Shown: positions 41,742 to 51,115 of the stretch, one piece after another
Layout of the letters: each line of letters starts with the position of its first letter
How positions within the stretch are numbered: position 1 is the stretch's first letter
Assembly (NCBI GenBank): GCA_018223375.1
Contig: JAGTTS010000001.1
Location: 62,001-126,000 of the forward strand
From: Clostridiaceae bacterium Marseille-Q3526
GTDB lineage: Bacteria > Bacillota > Clostridia > Lachnospirales > Lachnospiraceae
Direction of reading: 5' to 3'
Length of the DNA stretch: 64,000 nucleotides
Made by a program: the position numbers and the translations under genes
Notes under the pieces: generated by a model
Database searches by the model: none
Seen by the model: the letters and a program-made list of their open reading frames with translations, nothing else
Told to the model about the DNA's origin: nothing

Positions 41742-41790
41742 ATGCGGTTGTGAATCTATTATAACAGAAACCACAAAAAAGTGGTATCCA

Positions 41791-42627
41791 TTATTTGCTG
41801 TAATCGTAGAATCCTCTGCCTGTTTTCTGGCCTAAACGTCCAGCGCGAACCATCTTTCTTAACAGCGGATGCGGACGGTACTTCGGATCGCCTGTCTCGC
41901 TTTCTAATACCTGCATAATAGCCAGGCAAACGTCAAGTCCAATCAGATCGCCCAGAGCTAACGGGCCCATCGGATGATTTGCGCCTAACTTCATCGCAAT
42001 ATCAATTCCCTCTACAGATGCAATGCCATCAGCGTAAATGCCGATTGCCTCGTTGATCATCGGGATCAGGATTCTGTTTACAACAAAGCCTGCACCCTCT
42101 TCAACCTGTACTGGTGTCTTTCCAATCTCTTCGGAAATAGCAATTACCTTATCTACCATCTCCTTCGGAGTATTGAGTCCTGCAATTACCTCTACCAGCT
42201 TCATGACAGGAGCCGGGTTAAAGAAATGCATGCCCACAACCGGTCTTGCGCCTGCTCCAATTTCTGTAATGGAGAGGGAGGAAGTGTTGGTAGCAAAAAT
42301 ACAGTCTGCCTTGCAGATAGCGTCTAACTCCTTAAAGGTCTGCTTCTTGATCTCCATGTTCTCAATGGCAGCCTCAACGACCAGATCGCAGTCGCCGCAG
42401 ATATCCTTAACACCTGTTGTAATCTTTGCGAGGATCTTATCAGCATCCTCCTGTGTCATTTTGCCTTTAGCAATTCTCTTCTCAAAGCCCTTTGCAATTT
42501 TCTTCTTACCGTTTGCAGCGAACTCCTCGTTAATATCGCATAAAGCTACCTCGTAGCCCTCTGTCTGTGCAAAAGCCTGCGCAATGCCGGAACCCATGGT
42601 TCCTGCTCCGATAACACCGATTTTCAT
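41791..42627 (-). CDS. hbd: 3-hydroxybutyryl-CoA dehydrogenase
   Basis: Reduces acetoacetyl-CoA to (S)-3-hydroxybutyryl-CoA with NAD(P)H. The 278-residue protein has the Rossmann motif GVIGAGTMGSGIAQAFAQ (residues 3-20), the catalytic His in GMHFFNPAPVMKLVE and the C-terminal helical domain. AGGAGGAGATAGCC precedes the ATG. It follows crt by 40 bp. Confidence 0.96.
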   Translation of the reverse strand: MKIGVIGAGTMGSGIAQAFAQTEGYEVALCDINEEFAANGKKKIAKGFEKRIAKGKMTQEDADKILAKITTGVKDICGDCDLVVEAAIENMEIKKQTFKELDAICKADCIFATNTSSLSITEIGAGARPVVGMHFFNPAPVMKLVEVIAGLNTPKEMVDKVIAISEEIGKTPVQVEEGAGFVVNRILIPMINEAIGIYADGIASVEGIDIAMKLGANHPMGPLALGDLIGLDVCLAIMQVLESETGDPKYRPHPLLRKMVRAGRLGQKTGRGFYDYSK

Positions 42628-42667
42628 GGCTATCTCCTCCTATCTTATAAAAAGCATCTGCTTTTTA

Positions 42668-43444
42668 TTAACGGTTTTTGAACTGTTTTTCTTTTCTCTT
42701 CTCAAGAAACGCCGCCATGCCTTCTTTTTGATCCTCTGTCTCAAAGCAGGCTCCGAACAGCTTTTCCTCGATTACAATCGCCTGATCCATATCTGTCTGA
42801 AGGCCGTCATTGGCCGCCTTCTTGCTGTTTCTCACAGCAATCGGAGCATTAGCCGCAATCTGGCCTGCCAGCTTTCTGGCTGCAGTCATCAGCTCTTCCT
42901 GAGGATAAACTGCATTTACAAGTCCTAAACGGTAAGCCTCATCAGCCTTGATGTTTCTGGCTGTGTAGAGCATCTCCTTGGCCTTTCCCACACCAATGAT
43001 GCGGGCAAGTCTCTGAGTACCTCCAAAGCCCGGGGTGATTCCCAGGCCTACCTCCGGCTGTCCGAACACTGCGTTCTCAGAGCAGATGCGGATGTCGCAG
43101 CTTAAGGAAAGCTCGTTGCCTCCTCCCAGCGCGAAACCGTTCACCGCTGCAATCACCGGAATCGGGAAGGTCTCGATCTTGCGGAAAATATCGTTTCCAA
43201 ATTTTCCGAAGGCCTCTCCCTCCTCTTTGGTCATGGTGCTCATAGCCGCAATGTCAGCTCCGGCAACAAAGGATTTTTCGCCTGCGCCTGTCAGGATGAC
43301 GGCTCTCACCGTCTCCTGATCAATGGCGTCGAATACGGTTTCCAGATCCTTCAATACCTCTTCATTCAAGGCGTTTAATGCTTTGGGCCTGTTGATAGTT
43401 ACAATACCGACATGTCCTTCCTGTTCGTAATCTACATAACCCAT
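42668..43444 (-). CDS. crt: Crotonase (3-hydroxybutyryl-CoA dehydratase)
   Basis: Removes water from 3-hydroxybutyryl-CoA to give crotonyl-CoA. The 258-residue crotonase-fold protein has the oxyanion segment AGADIAAMSTM, the signature AVNGFALGGGNELSLSCDIR and both catalytic Glu regions (NAVFGQPEVGLGITPGFGGTQRL). The ATG at 43444 follows AAGGAGATGATCAGA; three earlier residues (start 43453) lie over that RBS. Confidence 0.95.
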   Translation of the reverse strand: MGYVDYEQEGHVGIVTINRPKALNALNEEVLKDLETVFDAIDQETVRAVILTGAGEKSFVAGADIAAMSTMTKEEGEAFGKFGNDIFRKIETFPIPVIAAVNGFALGGGNELSLSCDIRICSENAVFGQPEVGLGITPGFGGTQRLARIIGVGKAKEMLYTARNIKADEAYRLGLVNAVYPQEELMTAARKLAGQIAANAPIAVRNSKKAANDGLQTDMDQAIVIEEKLFGACFETEDQKEGMAAFLEKRKEKQFKNR

Positions 43445-43476
43445 TCTGATCATCTCCTTAAGGCTTTACCTGGATT

Positions 43477-44661
43477 TTAGTCTCTCTCAACGATTGTAGC
43501 GCAGCCCATACCGCCGCCGATGCACAGAGTAGCGAGACCCTTCTTTGCATCGCGCTTCTGCATCTCATGAAGCAGAGTAACGAGGATACGGCAGCCAGAT
43601 GCTCCTACCGGATGTCCGAGAGCGATAGCTCCGCCGTTCACATTCAGAACGTCCTTATTGAATCCAAGCTCGCGGGCAACTGCGATAGACTGGGCAGCGA
43701 ACGCCTCGTTTGCCTCGATTAAATCAAAATCCTCTACCTTGAGTCCTGTCTTAGCCAGAACCTTCTTAGTAGCTGCTACCGGGCCGATTCCCATGATTCT
43801 CGGATCTACGCCGCCTAATGCGCCTGCAACCCATGTAGCCATCGGCTTAATGCCTAACTCTTTTGCCTTCTCCTCGCTCATAACGACAACTGCTGCAGCG
43901 CCGTCATTGATGGAGGAAGCGTTTCCTGCTGTTACGCGGCCGCCGTCCGGCTTGAATGCTGGACGAAGCTTTGCAAGTCCTTCCATAGTTGTGCCTGGAC
44001 GCGGACCCTCGTCTGTGTCAACGATAACAGTCTCTTTTTTCTTCTTAACCTCAACCGGAACGATCTCATCCTTGAATCTTCCGGACTGTACAGCCTCGCA
44101 TGCCTTGTGCTGGCTGGCAACGGAGAACTCGTCAAGCTCTTCTCTTGTGATGTTCCACTCGTCGCAGATGTTCTCTGCTGTGATTCCCATGTGGTAGTTG
44201 TTGAAAGCATCCCAGAGAGCGTCATTTACCATGGTATCGATCATCGGAGCGTTGCCCATGCGGTATCCGTAACGAGCGTTCTTCAGAGCGTACGGAGCTG
44301 CGGACATATTCTCTGCTCCGCCTGCTACAACAATGTCAGCGTCGCCTGCGAGAATCATCTGAGCAGCTGCGTTTACGCACTGTAAACCGGAACCGCACAC
44401 TACGTTCAGCGTAACTGCCGGAACCTCGATGGGAAGCCCTGCTTTGATGGACATCTGACGAGCCACGTTCTGTCCAAGGCCGGCCTGGATTACACAGCCC
44501 ATGTAAACGTGATCTACCTGCTCCGGAGCAACTCCTGCTCTGTTGAGAGCTTCCTTAATAACAACTGCTCCCATATCTGCCGCTGGTACTGTGCTTAACT
44601 GTCCGCCCATGGAACCAATGGCTGTACGGCATGCACTTGCTATTACGACTTTCTTAGACAT
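43477..44661 (-). CDS. thl: Acetyl-CoA acetyltransferase (thiolase)
   Basis: Condenses two acetyl-CoA to acetoacetyl-CoA, the entry to butyrate. The 394-residue thiolase has the acyl-accepting Cys in NVVCGSGLQCVNAA, GHPVGASGCRILVTLLHEM with the catalytic His and CIGGGMGCA near the C-terminus with the second Cys. AGGAGGAAACAAATT precedes the ATG at 44661. It is first in the thl-crt-hbd-bcd-etfB-etfA operon. Confidence 0.96.
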   Translation of the reverse strand: MSKKVVIASACRTAIGSMGGQLSTVPAADMGAVVIKEALNRAGVAPEQVDHVYMGCVIQAGLGQNVARQMSIKAGLPIEVPAVTLNVVCGSGLQCVNAAAQMILAGDADIVVAGGAENMSAAPYALKNARYGYRMGNAPMIDTMVNDALWDAFNNYHMGITAENICDEWNITREELDEFSVASQHKACEAVQSGRFKDEIVPVEVKKKKETVIVDTDEGPRPGTTMEGLAKLRPAFKPDGGRVTAGNASSINDGAAAVVVMSEEKAKELGIKPMATWVAGALGGVDPRIMGIGPVAATKKVLAKTGLKVEDFDLIEANEAFAAQSIAVARELGFNKDVLNVNGGAIALGHPVGASGCRILVTLLHEMQKRDAKKGLATLCIGGGMGCATIVERD

Positions 44662-44727
44662 AATTTGTTTCCTCCTTGTCATGGTTAGCCTGGAAATAGA
44701 AATAATTGCATAAATGATAGTAATTCT

Positions 44728-44756
44728 ATACTACCACTGTTAGGCAAAACTGTCAA
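44728..44756 (-). promoter_or_regulatory. Promoter of the butyrate operon
   Basis: A consensus TTGACA and TAGTAT with a 17-bp spacer on the minus strand, about 67 bp upstream of thl. Confidence 0.7.
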
Positions 44757-44827
44757 TGACCACTTGATAAATAATTATCAATTCATCACCTATTCACGAT
44801 TTTCCACCTATTTCTTACCTATTCTTA

Positions 44828-44856
44828 TTGACCTTACCAGCGGCGAATGATAAACT
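44828..44856 (+). promoter_or_regulatory. Promoter of the CoA-transferase gene
   Basis: TTGACC and TAAACT with a 17-bp spacer, 43 bp ahead of the start codon. Confidence 0.55.
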
Positions 44857-44899
44857 GTTAACAAAACTGAACAAATTTTGTAAGGGACAGGTGATTGAA

Positions 44900-46243
44900 A
44901 TGGATTACAGAAAAATGTATGAAACAAAACTTGTGTCTGCCGATCAGGCTGCCGCTGTGGTAAAGTCCGGCGACTGGGTTGACTACGGCTGGTGCACTGG
45001 CACGACCGTTGCTTTTGACGCGGCTCTTGCAAAGAGAATGCCGGAGCTCTACGATGTGAATTTCCGCGGCGGCATCCTCATGTGGGTTCCGGAGATTTTC
45101 AAAATTGAGAATCCGGCGGAGCATCTGACATGGAACTCCTGGCATATGGGCGGCATTGAGAGAAAGGCCATCGCCCAGGGCTTCTCCTTCTACGCTCCGA
45201 TCCGCTACTCTGAGCTTCCAAGATACTACCGCGACTCCCAGACTCCTCTCAACGTAGCTGTGTTCCAGGCAGCTCCCATGGACGAGCACGGCTTCTTCAA
45301 TTTCGGACCGAACGCCTCCCACATGGCGGCTGTGTGCGAGAAGGCTGACACAGTCATCGTAGAGGTAAATGAAAACATGCCGGTCTGCCTGGGCGGATTT
45401 GAGAACTGCGTTCACATTTCCAATGTAGACATGATCATCGAGGGAGACAATCCAGCCATCGGACAGATGGGCGGAGGCGGAGCTGCCTCTGAGGTGGACG
45501 AGGCGGTTGCCAAGCTCATCGTGGAGGAGATCCCAGACGGCGCATGCCTGCAGCTGGGAATCGGCGGCATGCCTAACGCAGTAGGCTCTCTGATCGCCAA
45601 ATCCGACTTAAAGGATCTGGGCGTGCACACTGAAATGTATGTAGACGCTTTCGTCGATATCGCCGCAGCCGGAAAGATCACAGGCGCTCACAAAGGCATT
45701 GACAAGGGACGCCAGGTATACGCCTTCGGAGCAGGAACCAAGAAGCTCTACGACTACCTGAACAACAATCCGGAGTGCATGAGCGCGCCGGTAGACTACA
45801 CCAACGATATCCGCTCCATCTCCGCGCTGGACAATTTCATGTCCATCAACAACGCGGTTGACGTGGATCTCTTCGGCCAGGTAAACGCAGAGTCCGCAGG
45901 CGTTAAGCACATCAGCGGAGCCGGCGGACAGCTGGACTTCGTGCTGGGCGCTTACCTTTCCAAGGGCGGAAAAAGCTTTATCTGCTGTTCCTCCACCTTC
46001 AAGACAAAGGACGGACAGTTAAAATCCAGAATTCTTCCAACCTTAAACCAGGGCTCTATCGTAACTGACACAAGAGCCAATATCCACTATCTGGTAACTG
46101 AGTACGGCAAGGTAAACTTAAAGGGACTCTCCACCTGGGAGAAGTGCGCGGCTATCATTTCCGTCGCTCATCCTGATTTCAGAGACCAGCTGATTGCCGA
46201 CGCTGAGAAGATGAACATCTGGAGACGCAGCAACAAGCGGTAA
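44900..46243 (+). CDS. Butyryl-CoA:acetate (4-hydroxybutyrate-type) CoA-transferase
   Basis: Moves CoA from butyryl-CoA to acetate, releasing butyrate and acetyl-CoA, the last step in many gut butyrate formers. The 447-residue protein belongs to the family that holds But and the 4-hydroxybutyrate CoA-transferase Cat2; DYGWCTGTTVAFDAALAKRM, FNFGPNASH and the LGIGGMPNAVGS loop are shared. Glu245 in GVHTEMYVDAF is the likely CoA-accepting residue. AGGTGATTGAA precedes the ATG at 44900. It diverges from the butyrate operon, which favours butyryl-CoA as donor; sequence alone cannot exclude 4-hydroxybutyrate. Confidence 0.88.
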   Translation: MDYRKMYETKLVSADQAAAVVKSGDWVDYGWCTGTTVAFDAALAKRMPELYDVNFRGGILMWVPEIFKIENPAEHLTWNSWHMGGIERKAIAQGFSFYAPIRYSELPRYYRDSQTPLNVAVFQAAPMDEHGFFNFGPNASHMAAVCEKADTVIVEVNENMPVCLGGFENCVHISNVDMIIEGDNPAIGQMGGGGAASEVDEAVAKLIVEEIPDGACLQLGIGGMPNAVGSLIAKSDLKDLGVHTEMYVDAFVDIAAAGKITGAHKGIDKGRQVYAFGAGTKKLYDYLNNNPECMSAPVDYTNDIRSISALDNFMSINNAVDVDLFGQVNAESAGVKHISGAGGQLDFVLGAYLSKGGKSFICCSSTFKTKDGQLKSRILPTLNQGSIVTDTRANIHYLVTEYGKVNLKGLSTWEKCAAIISVAHPDFRDQLIADAEKMNIWRRSNKR

Positions 46244-46276
46244 CGGAACGTTTCCTTAAAGGTGTTCCCTTTTAAT

Positions 46277-46340
46277 GAAGAAAGAGACATGACTTTTTCG
46301 TTTTTTTAAACATTTCGAAAAATTATGTCTCTTCTTTTTA
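46277..46340 (+). terminator. Terminator of the CoA-transferase gene
   Basis: A long imperfect stem (about 46277-46300 with 46316-46335) ending in a T run, 34 bp after the stop. Its loop is T-rich and unlike the recurring 20-nt loop. The T run enters the end region of the converging zinc-ribbon gene. Confidence 0.85.
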
Positions 46341-47015
46341 TTCTCGTTCCTGAGGTTCCTGCTTTTCTTCCGTTCTGCTTTCTTCCTCTCGATTTCCTTC
46401 CTCTCGATTTCCTTCCTCTCTGTTTTCTTCTTCTTGATTTTCTATCTCTTGTTTTTCTTCCTTTTGATTTTCTTCTTCCTGGCTTTTTTCACCCGGATTC
46501 TTTTTACTCTCTTGTTTGGCAGCCATTCCGCAGAGGCGGCAGTAATTGACCGCTTTCTCGTAGGCAGCCCCGCAGGAAGGGCAGACCCAGACTGCCTCTG
46601 TGTCTGCTTTTTCCTCCGCTTCCTGATTTTCCTCTGCTCTGTTCTCAGCTTCTGAGGCAGCTGCCGTCTCTTTCTCGGCTCTCCGGAGAGATTTCAGCTC
46701 CTCGGCCGTCTCCTCCAGCCGTGCCGCCTCCTCTCTCTGGGCGTTTATGGAGTCTTCCAGCTCTCCGGCTTCCTGAAACGCCTCTTCCATATGCGTTTTC
46801 CAGTCCTCTTTCTCTTTCCAGGCCTCGTAGCTTTTTTCTGAAGCCTCAGAAAGTCCCCTCCGCATCTCTTTTTCTGTCTGGCGCGCTTCGGCCCGCAGAG
46901 TCCTGGCCTCCAGGCGCAGCCGGTGTATCTCAAGCTTCAGCGCTGCTGCCCGGCTGAAAGCCGCCGCCCTCTTTCCAATACTCAGCTTTATTTTTTCAAT
47001 TCTGTCCTGCGCCAT
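46338..47015 (-). CDS. Coiled-coil protein with zinc ribbon and repetitive acidic tail
   Basis: A 225-residue protein of unknown function. Residues 1-115 are a long charged coiled coil; a single zinc ribbon follows (CPSCGAAYEKAVNYCRLCG, about 144-162), then a 60-residue Glu/Gln/Asn/Lys tail with units such as EENQKEEKQE and REEGNREEGN. The tail is encoded by short imperfect DNA repeats (about 46380-46460), so its length may vary between strains. No signal peptide. It lies 71 bp after another zinc-ribbon gene in the same direction, so the two may form one envelope-related unit. Confidence 0.75.
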   Translation of the reverse strand: MAQDRIEKIKLSIGKRAAAFSRAAALKLEIHRLRLEARTLRAEARQTEKEMRRGLSEASEKSYEAWKEKEDWKTHMEEAFQEAGELEDSINAQREEAARLEETAEELKSLRRAEKETAAASEAENRAEENQEAEEKADTEAVWVCPSCGAAYEKAVNYCRLCGMAAKQESKKNPGEKSQEEENQKEEKQEIENQEEENREEGNREEGNREEESRTEEKQEPQERE

Positions 47016-47086
47016 TTTCCTCTCCTTCGTCTCCCTCTCCTGCTGTTTTTCTTTTCATAACAGCCGTTTTTCTCTGTCATGCCGTT

Positions 47087-48883
47087 CTATTCCAGTCCGC
47101 CAGCCTGGTTCTTCCGGATAAAAGCCGCCTCATCCCCGTTTCTTCCGTAGGCGGCCCACACGCCGGAGTCAACCTCCTGCGTCTTCCCCTTTTCATAGAG
47201 CTTCAGGGTTCCCTGGCCTCTGGCGGGATCGTAATCTGTAAAATAGAGCAGTTCTCCTGAAACGGCCAGATACCCGGATGCGCTGCCGTCAATCTCTTCG
47301 GCGCGCCTGTCTTCCCCCGAATACCTTGTCAGCACGCCGCTTTCCCTCTGGGCATCATAGTCAGACAGAAAATAAACGTCCGTTTCCTCCCCATCCCGGT
47401 TCTTTTCCAGCCAGACAGAATCTGCTTTCACATCGTAGGAAACCGCCTGCTCTCCAAAGTAAAGATCTCCCGTCTGCTCATACAGATCGCTCAGATAAAA
47501 GGGAGTTCCCCCGCACTGTCCGCAGAAACGATCTGCCTGCTGCGCCGCCTGCTCTGCGCTTCCAAACTGTTCCGGTTCAAGCGACACCCGGTACAGCGCC
47601 TGATCCGCACCTGGCTCCGGCGAAGCCAAATACCAGCCGTAATCTCCTGAAACCGCAACGGAAATCTCTTCTTCCGGATTGCAGTCTAACGCCGCATAGG
47701 CTTCTGAACTGGCAATCCGGATCTCCTCTCCGGCTTCCCCGGACGCCTTGTAGGTGAGAATTCCATCCTCCTCATGGATCAGAAACAGGAATTCCGAATC
47801 CAGCAGGCGCTCTGTCCTTTCGTTTCCCGCCTGTTTCCCGCTCAGAACATAGAGACTCTCTCCCTCATTTTCCTGCCGTGTGAAAAACAGCGTTTTTTCC
47901 TCCTGGCCTGAGAGAAATACCTGATTTACATTCTGCGCCAGGCATTTCTTCTCTGAATGATTTTCAAGCAGCCACAGCTCTCCTTCTTTTTTGTAAAGGA
48001 TCCTGGTCAAATCTCCTGAAGCGCCCAGAAACTCTGCGTCCCGCTCTAAAAGCTCCTCCTCTGCCGCCTGGCCTTTTTTGTCAAGGCTGACGCCGTAAAG
48101 CCCTGTCGTCTGATCCGGATGTTCTTCCTGCCAGATCAGATAATCTCCTTTTTCCGACAGCTGATAGGAAGCCGCGCCGGCTGTCAGCTTTTTCTTTCTG
48201 CCTCCGGCGTATAAGTAGAGGCCGCTGTTTGCCTTTTCATAAACAGCTGTCTCTCCGGCAGTCTGAACAGAAACTGCGCTGCTGTCCGCCTTCCGCGCGT
48301 TCCCGCCGGAACCGCTCATCAGGGAAAAAGCACCGTCTCCGACCTGTTCCGGATACCAGAGCGCCCCTGCCTCTTCATAATAAAATGGGATCCAGTCCAC
48401 AGCTTCCGGCAGGCGCAGCTGCTCTCTGTTTTTCCAGTCCCTCAGACAAATGTCAGATATCTCCCTGGACTCCCCGTTTTCCTCTAAGATAAACAGACTG
48501 TTATCCTTTATATATCCCAGCAAAGGCTGGCCCTTTTCGCCTGCCTGTCTGCCCGATACCCAGACGGCAGACAGAACAAGGCCACAGGCAGCCATCATAC
48601 CAGCCGCCGCGGCCTTTTTCCATCCCAGGCGTCTCAGGAAGCCAAAGCCTCCCTCCTCATCCCGGTATTCTATTCTATATGCAGTTCTGTATGCAGAATC
48701 TGATTTCTGCTTTTCAGGCTGTTTTTCTCCGCCTGCTGAAGCCTTCTCCAGCTCATGCTCTATCCTGGAACCGCAGAATTCACAGTAGACAGATTCCTTC
48801 GGCAGAATCTGGCCGCAGGAAGTACACCAGATATGATCTGCCTGTTGTGTTTCCTGCTGTTCCAGCCCTTCCGTCTTTCCCAT
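47087..48883 (-). CDS. Membrane-anchored zinc-ribbon protein with large extracytoplasmic domain
   Basis: A 598-residue protein. A zinc ribbon near the N-terminus (CTSCGQILPKESVYCEFCG, residues 20-38) is cytoplasmic; one membrane helix (about residues 90-108) follows, and the remaining 480 residues are outside. That part has repeated beta-rich segments with Trp/Tyr/Leu patterns (LLGYIKDNSLFILEE, YLIWQEEHPD, KLYEKGKTQEV), similar in style to beta-propeller or DUF5050-type domains, but I cannot assign a family. The layout suggests a sensor or scaffold that links the cell surface to a cytoplasmic partner. Confidence 0.7.
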   Translation of the reverse strand: MGKTEGLEQQETQQADHIWCTSCGQILPKESVYCEFCGSRIEHELEKASAGGEKQPEKQKSDSAYRTAYRIEYRDEEGGFGFLRRLGWKKAAAAGMMAACGLVLSAVWVSGRQAGEKGQPLLGYIKDNSLFILEENGESREISDICLRDWKNREQLRLPEAVDWIPFYYEEAGALWYPEQVGDGAFSLMSGSGGNARKADSSAVSVQTAGETAVYEKANSGLYLYAGGRKKKLTAGAASYQLSEKGDYLIWQEEHPDQTTGLYGVSLDKKGQAAEEELLERDAEFLGASGDLTRILYKKEGELWLLENHSEKKCLAQNVNQVFLSGQEEKTLFFTRQENEGESLYVLSGKQAGNERTERLLDSEFLFLIHEEDGILTYKASGEAGEEIRIASSEAYAALDCNPEEEISVAVSGDYGWYLASPEPGADQALYRVSLEPEQFGSAEQAAQQADRFCGQCGGTPFYLSDLYEQTGDLYFGEQAVSYDVKADSVWLEKNRDGEETDVYFLSDYDAQRESGVLTRYSGEDRRAEEIDGSASGYLAVSGELLYFTDYDPARGQGTLKLYEKGKTQEVDSGVWAAYGRNGDEAAFIRKNQAGGLE

Positions 48884-48970
48884 CCCTTTATCCTCCAGTA
48901 CACAGTTCTGCGTTCAGTCTATCACATTTTCAGACTCCTGTAAACGAAGAGGAGAGGGAAGAAATCTGCG

Positions 48971-50845
48971 TTATTTTGTCTTCAGCGCTCTCATGGCGTT
49001 TAAAATAGCGATGACGGACACGCCTACATCGGCAAATACCGCCTCCCACATATTAGCCATTCCAAACGCTCCCAGGCCCAGCACCAGGGCCTTCACCCCC
49101 AAAGCGAAGACGATGTTCTGCTTTACAATGGAAAGCGTCTTTCTGGAGATGCGCACCACAACGGAAATCCGGGCCGGATCGTCGTCCATCAGCACCACGT
49201 CGGCCGCCTCGATGGCAGCGTCGGATCCCATACTTCCCATGGCGATTCCAATGTCAGCCCTGGTCAGCACCGGAGCGTCGTTAATGCCGTCTCCCACAAA
49301 GGCCAGCTTTCTGCCCTCCGCCTGGCCGTCTAACAGCCGTTCCACCTGCTCTACCTTGTCAGCCGGAAGCAGCTCTGTGAAGACCTCGTCCAGTCCCAGC
49401 TTCTCTGCGACCGCCTCGCCCACGGCCTTCCTGTCGCCTGTGAGCATCACCGTCCGTTTCACGCCAGCCTGCTTTAAATCGCGGATCGCCTGAGCCGCAT
49501 GCTCCTTTACCGTATCAGAGATAACTATAGTTCCTGCAAACACTCCGTCCCTGGCCAGGTACACAACCGTTCCGATGCTTTCGCACGGTTCGTAGGCAAT
49601 CCCTTCCGCCTCCATCAGCCTTCCGTTTCCAGCCAGGACGACGGATCCGTCTATCTCTGTCCGCACGCCGTGTCCGGAAATTTCCTCATTCTTCCCAATG
49701 GAGGAAAGATTCATCCGGCCTCCCGCCTTCTCATAGGCGTCCCGGATCGAGAGGGAAATCGGATGGTTTGAATAATGTTCCGCCAGAGCCGCAAGCCTTA
49801 AAAGCTCTTCCCCGCTCATGCCGGACGGACGGATTTCAGTTACCTTAAACTCTCCCTTGGTCAAAGTTCCTGTCTTATCGAATACAATCGTATCCATCTG
49901 AGCCAGGGCTTCCAGATAATTGCTTCCCTTCACCAGGACGCCGTTTCTGGACGCCGCTCCGATTCCTCCGAAAAAGCTTAGAGGAACGGAAATAACAAGG
50001 GCGCAGGGACAGGAAATCACCAGGAAAATGCAGGCTCTCTGAATCCAGGGGCCAAAGCCTGCGCCCAGCGCAAGAGGAGGCACAACCGCCAAGAGAGCAG
50101 CCGCAGCCACCACTGCCGGGGTGTAATATCTGGCAAACCGCGTGATGAAATTTTCCACCTGGGCCTTCTTGCTGCTGGCATTCTCCACCAGCTCCAAGAT
50201 TCTGGCCACCGTAGAATCGTCAAATTCCTTCGTGACCTCCACTCTCAGAACGCCGCTTTCATTGATGCAGCCGCTGATAATCTCTGAGCCTGTCTCCACT
50301 CTTCTGGGCACAGACTCGCCGGTCAGAGCCGAGGTATCCACCATGGACTCGCCTGAAATAACTGTTCCGTCTAAAGGAACCCGCTCTCCTGGCTTAATTA
50401 CAATAATATCTCCAATTTCCACATCGTCCGGATCCGTCTGCACCAGCTCCCCGTCCTTTTCCAGGTTCGCATACTCCGGACAGATATCCATCAAATCGGC
50501 AATCGACTGGCGGGAGCGGCTGACTGCATAGCTCTGAAACAGCTCTCCCACCTGGTAAAACAGCATAACCGCCACTGCCTCGGAATACTCGCCGACGCCG
50601 AAGGCTCCAAAGGTGGCAATCGTCATCAGAAAATTTTCGTCAAACACCTGCCCGTTGACAATCCCCCGGACAGCCTTGTATACAATATCCCATCCAATCA
50701 CAAGATAAGGGACTAGAAAAACCGCAAAATTGACCGGAGCGGAAAGTCCCTCCATCGCCCCCTTATGGGAAGCGGCAAACAGCGGAATGTAAATGAGAAA
50801 GGCGGCGATAATTCTCGCCAGCATGGTTTTCTGTTTCTTTGTCAT
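48971..50845 (-). CDS. Heavy-metal-translocating P-type ATPase (Zn/Cd/Pb type)
   Basis: Pumps divalent heavy metals out of the cell using ATP. The 624-residue protein has the phosphorylation motif DKTGTLT, TGES in the actuator domain, GDGINDAP, and CPC in membrane helix 6 (LVISCPCALVISVP), the marks of P1B ATPases; the closing segment with MANMWEAVFADVGVSVIAILNAM fits the Zn/Cd/Pb subgroup. It lacks the usual N-terminal metal-binding domain, which is encoded separately by the gene just before it. AGGAGGCATC precedes the ATG. An ArsR-type repressor lies upstream. Confidence 0.92.
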   Translation of the reverse strand: MTKKQKTMLARIIAAFLIYIPLFAASHKGAMEGLSAPVNFAVFLVPYLVIGWDIVYKAVRGIVNGQVFDENFLMTIATFGAFGVGEYSEAVAVMLFYQVGELFQSYAVSRSRQSIADLMDICPEYANLEKDGELVQTDPDDVEIGDIIVIKPGERVPLDGTVISGESMVDTSALTGESVPRRVETGSEIISGCINESGVLRVEVTKEFDDSTVARILELVENASSKKAQVENFITRFARYYTPAVVAAAALLAVVPPLALGAGFGPWIQRACIFLVISCPCALVISVPLSFFGGIGAASRNGVLVKGSNYLEALAQMDTIVFDKTGTLTKGEFKVTEIRPSGMSGEELLRLAALAEHYSNHPISLSIRDAYEKAGGRMNLSSIGKNEEISGHGVRTEIDGSVVLAGNGRLMEAEGIAYEPCESIGTVVYLARDGVFAGTIVISDTVKEHAAQAIRDLKQAGVKRTVMLTGDRKAVGEAVAEKLGLDEVFTELLPADKVEQVERLLDGQAEGRKLAFVGDGINDAPVLTRADIGIAMGSMGSDAAIEAADVVLMDDDPARISVVVRISRKTLSIVKQNIVFALGVKALVLGLGAFGMANMWEAVFADVGVSVIAILNAMRALKTK

Positions 50846-50864
50846 GATGCCTCCTGACGCTGCG

Positions 50865-51083
50865 CTACATATTAATAATGCAGTCCGGCTCTACCTTTTT
50901 GCAGACTGCCGCAACTTCCTTCATAATCTCGTCGAATCTCTCGTCGTCTGCCTCAATGGTCAGCTTCTGTGTCATAAAGCTCACTGTGGCGTCCTTCACG
51001 CCGTCGATTTTCTTAATGCCTGCCTCCATCTTTGCGGCGCAGTTGGCACAGTCCAGATCCGTTAATTTGAATTTTTTCTTCAT
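50865..51083 (-). CDS. Free-standing heavy-metal-associated (HMA) domain protein
   Basis: A 72-residue ferredoxin-like-fold metallochaperone with the metal site CANC (LDCANCAAKMEAGI, residues 9-22). It probably hands metal to the P-type ATPase, which starts 19 bp downstream and lacks its own HMA domain. GGAGGAAAGCAGCT precedes the ATG. Confidence 0.9.
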   Translation of the reverse strand: MKKKFKLTDLDCANCAAKMEAGIKKIDGVKDATVSFMTQKLTIEADDERFDEIMKEVAAVCKKVEPDCIINM

Positions 51084-51115
51084 AGCTGCTTTCCTCCATT
51101 TTCTGCTCTTTACAT

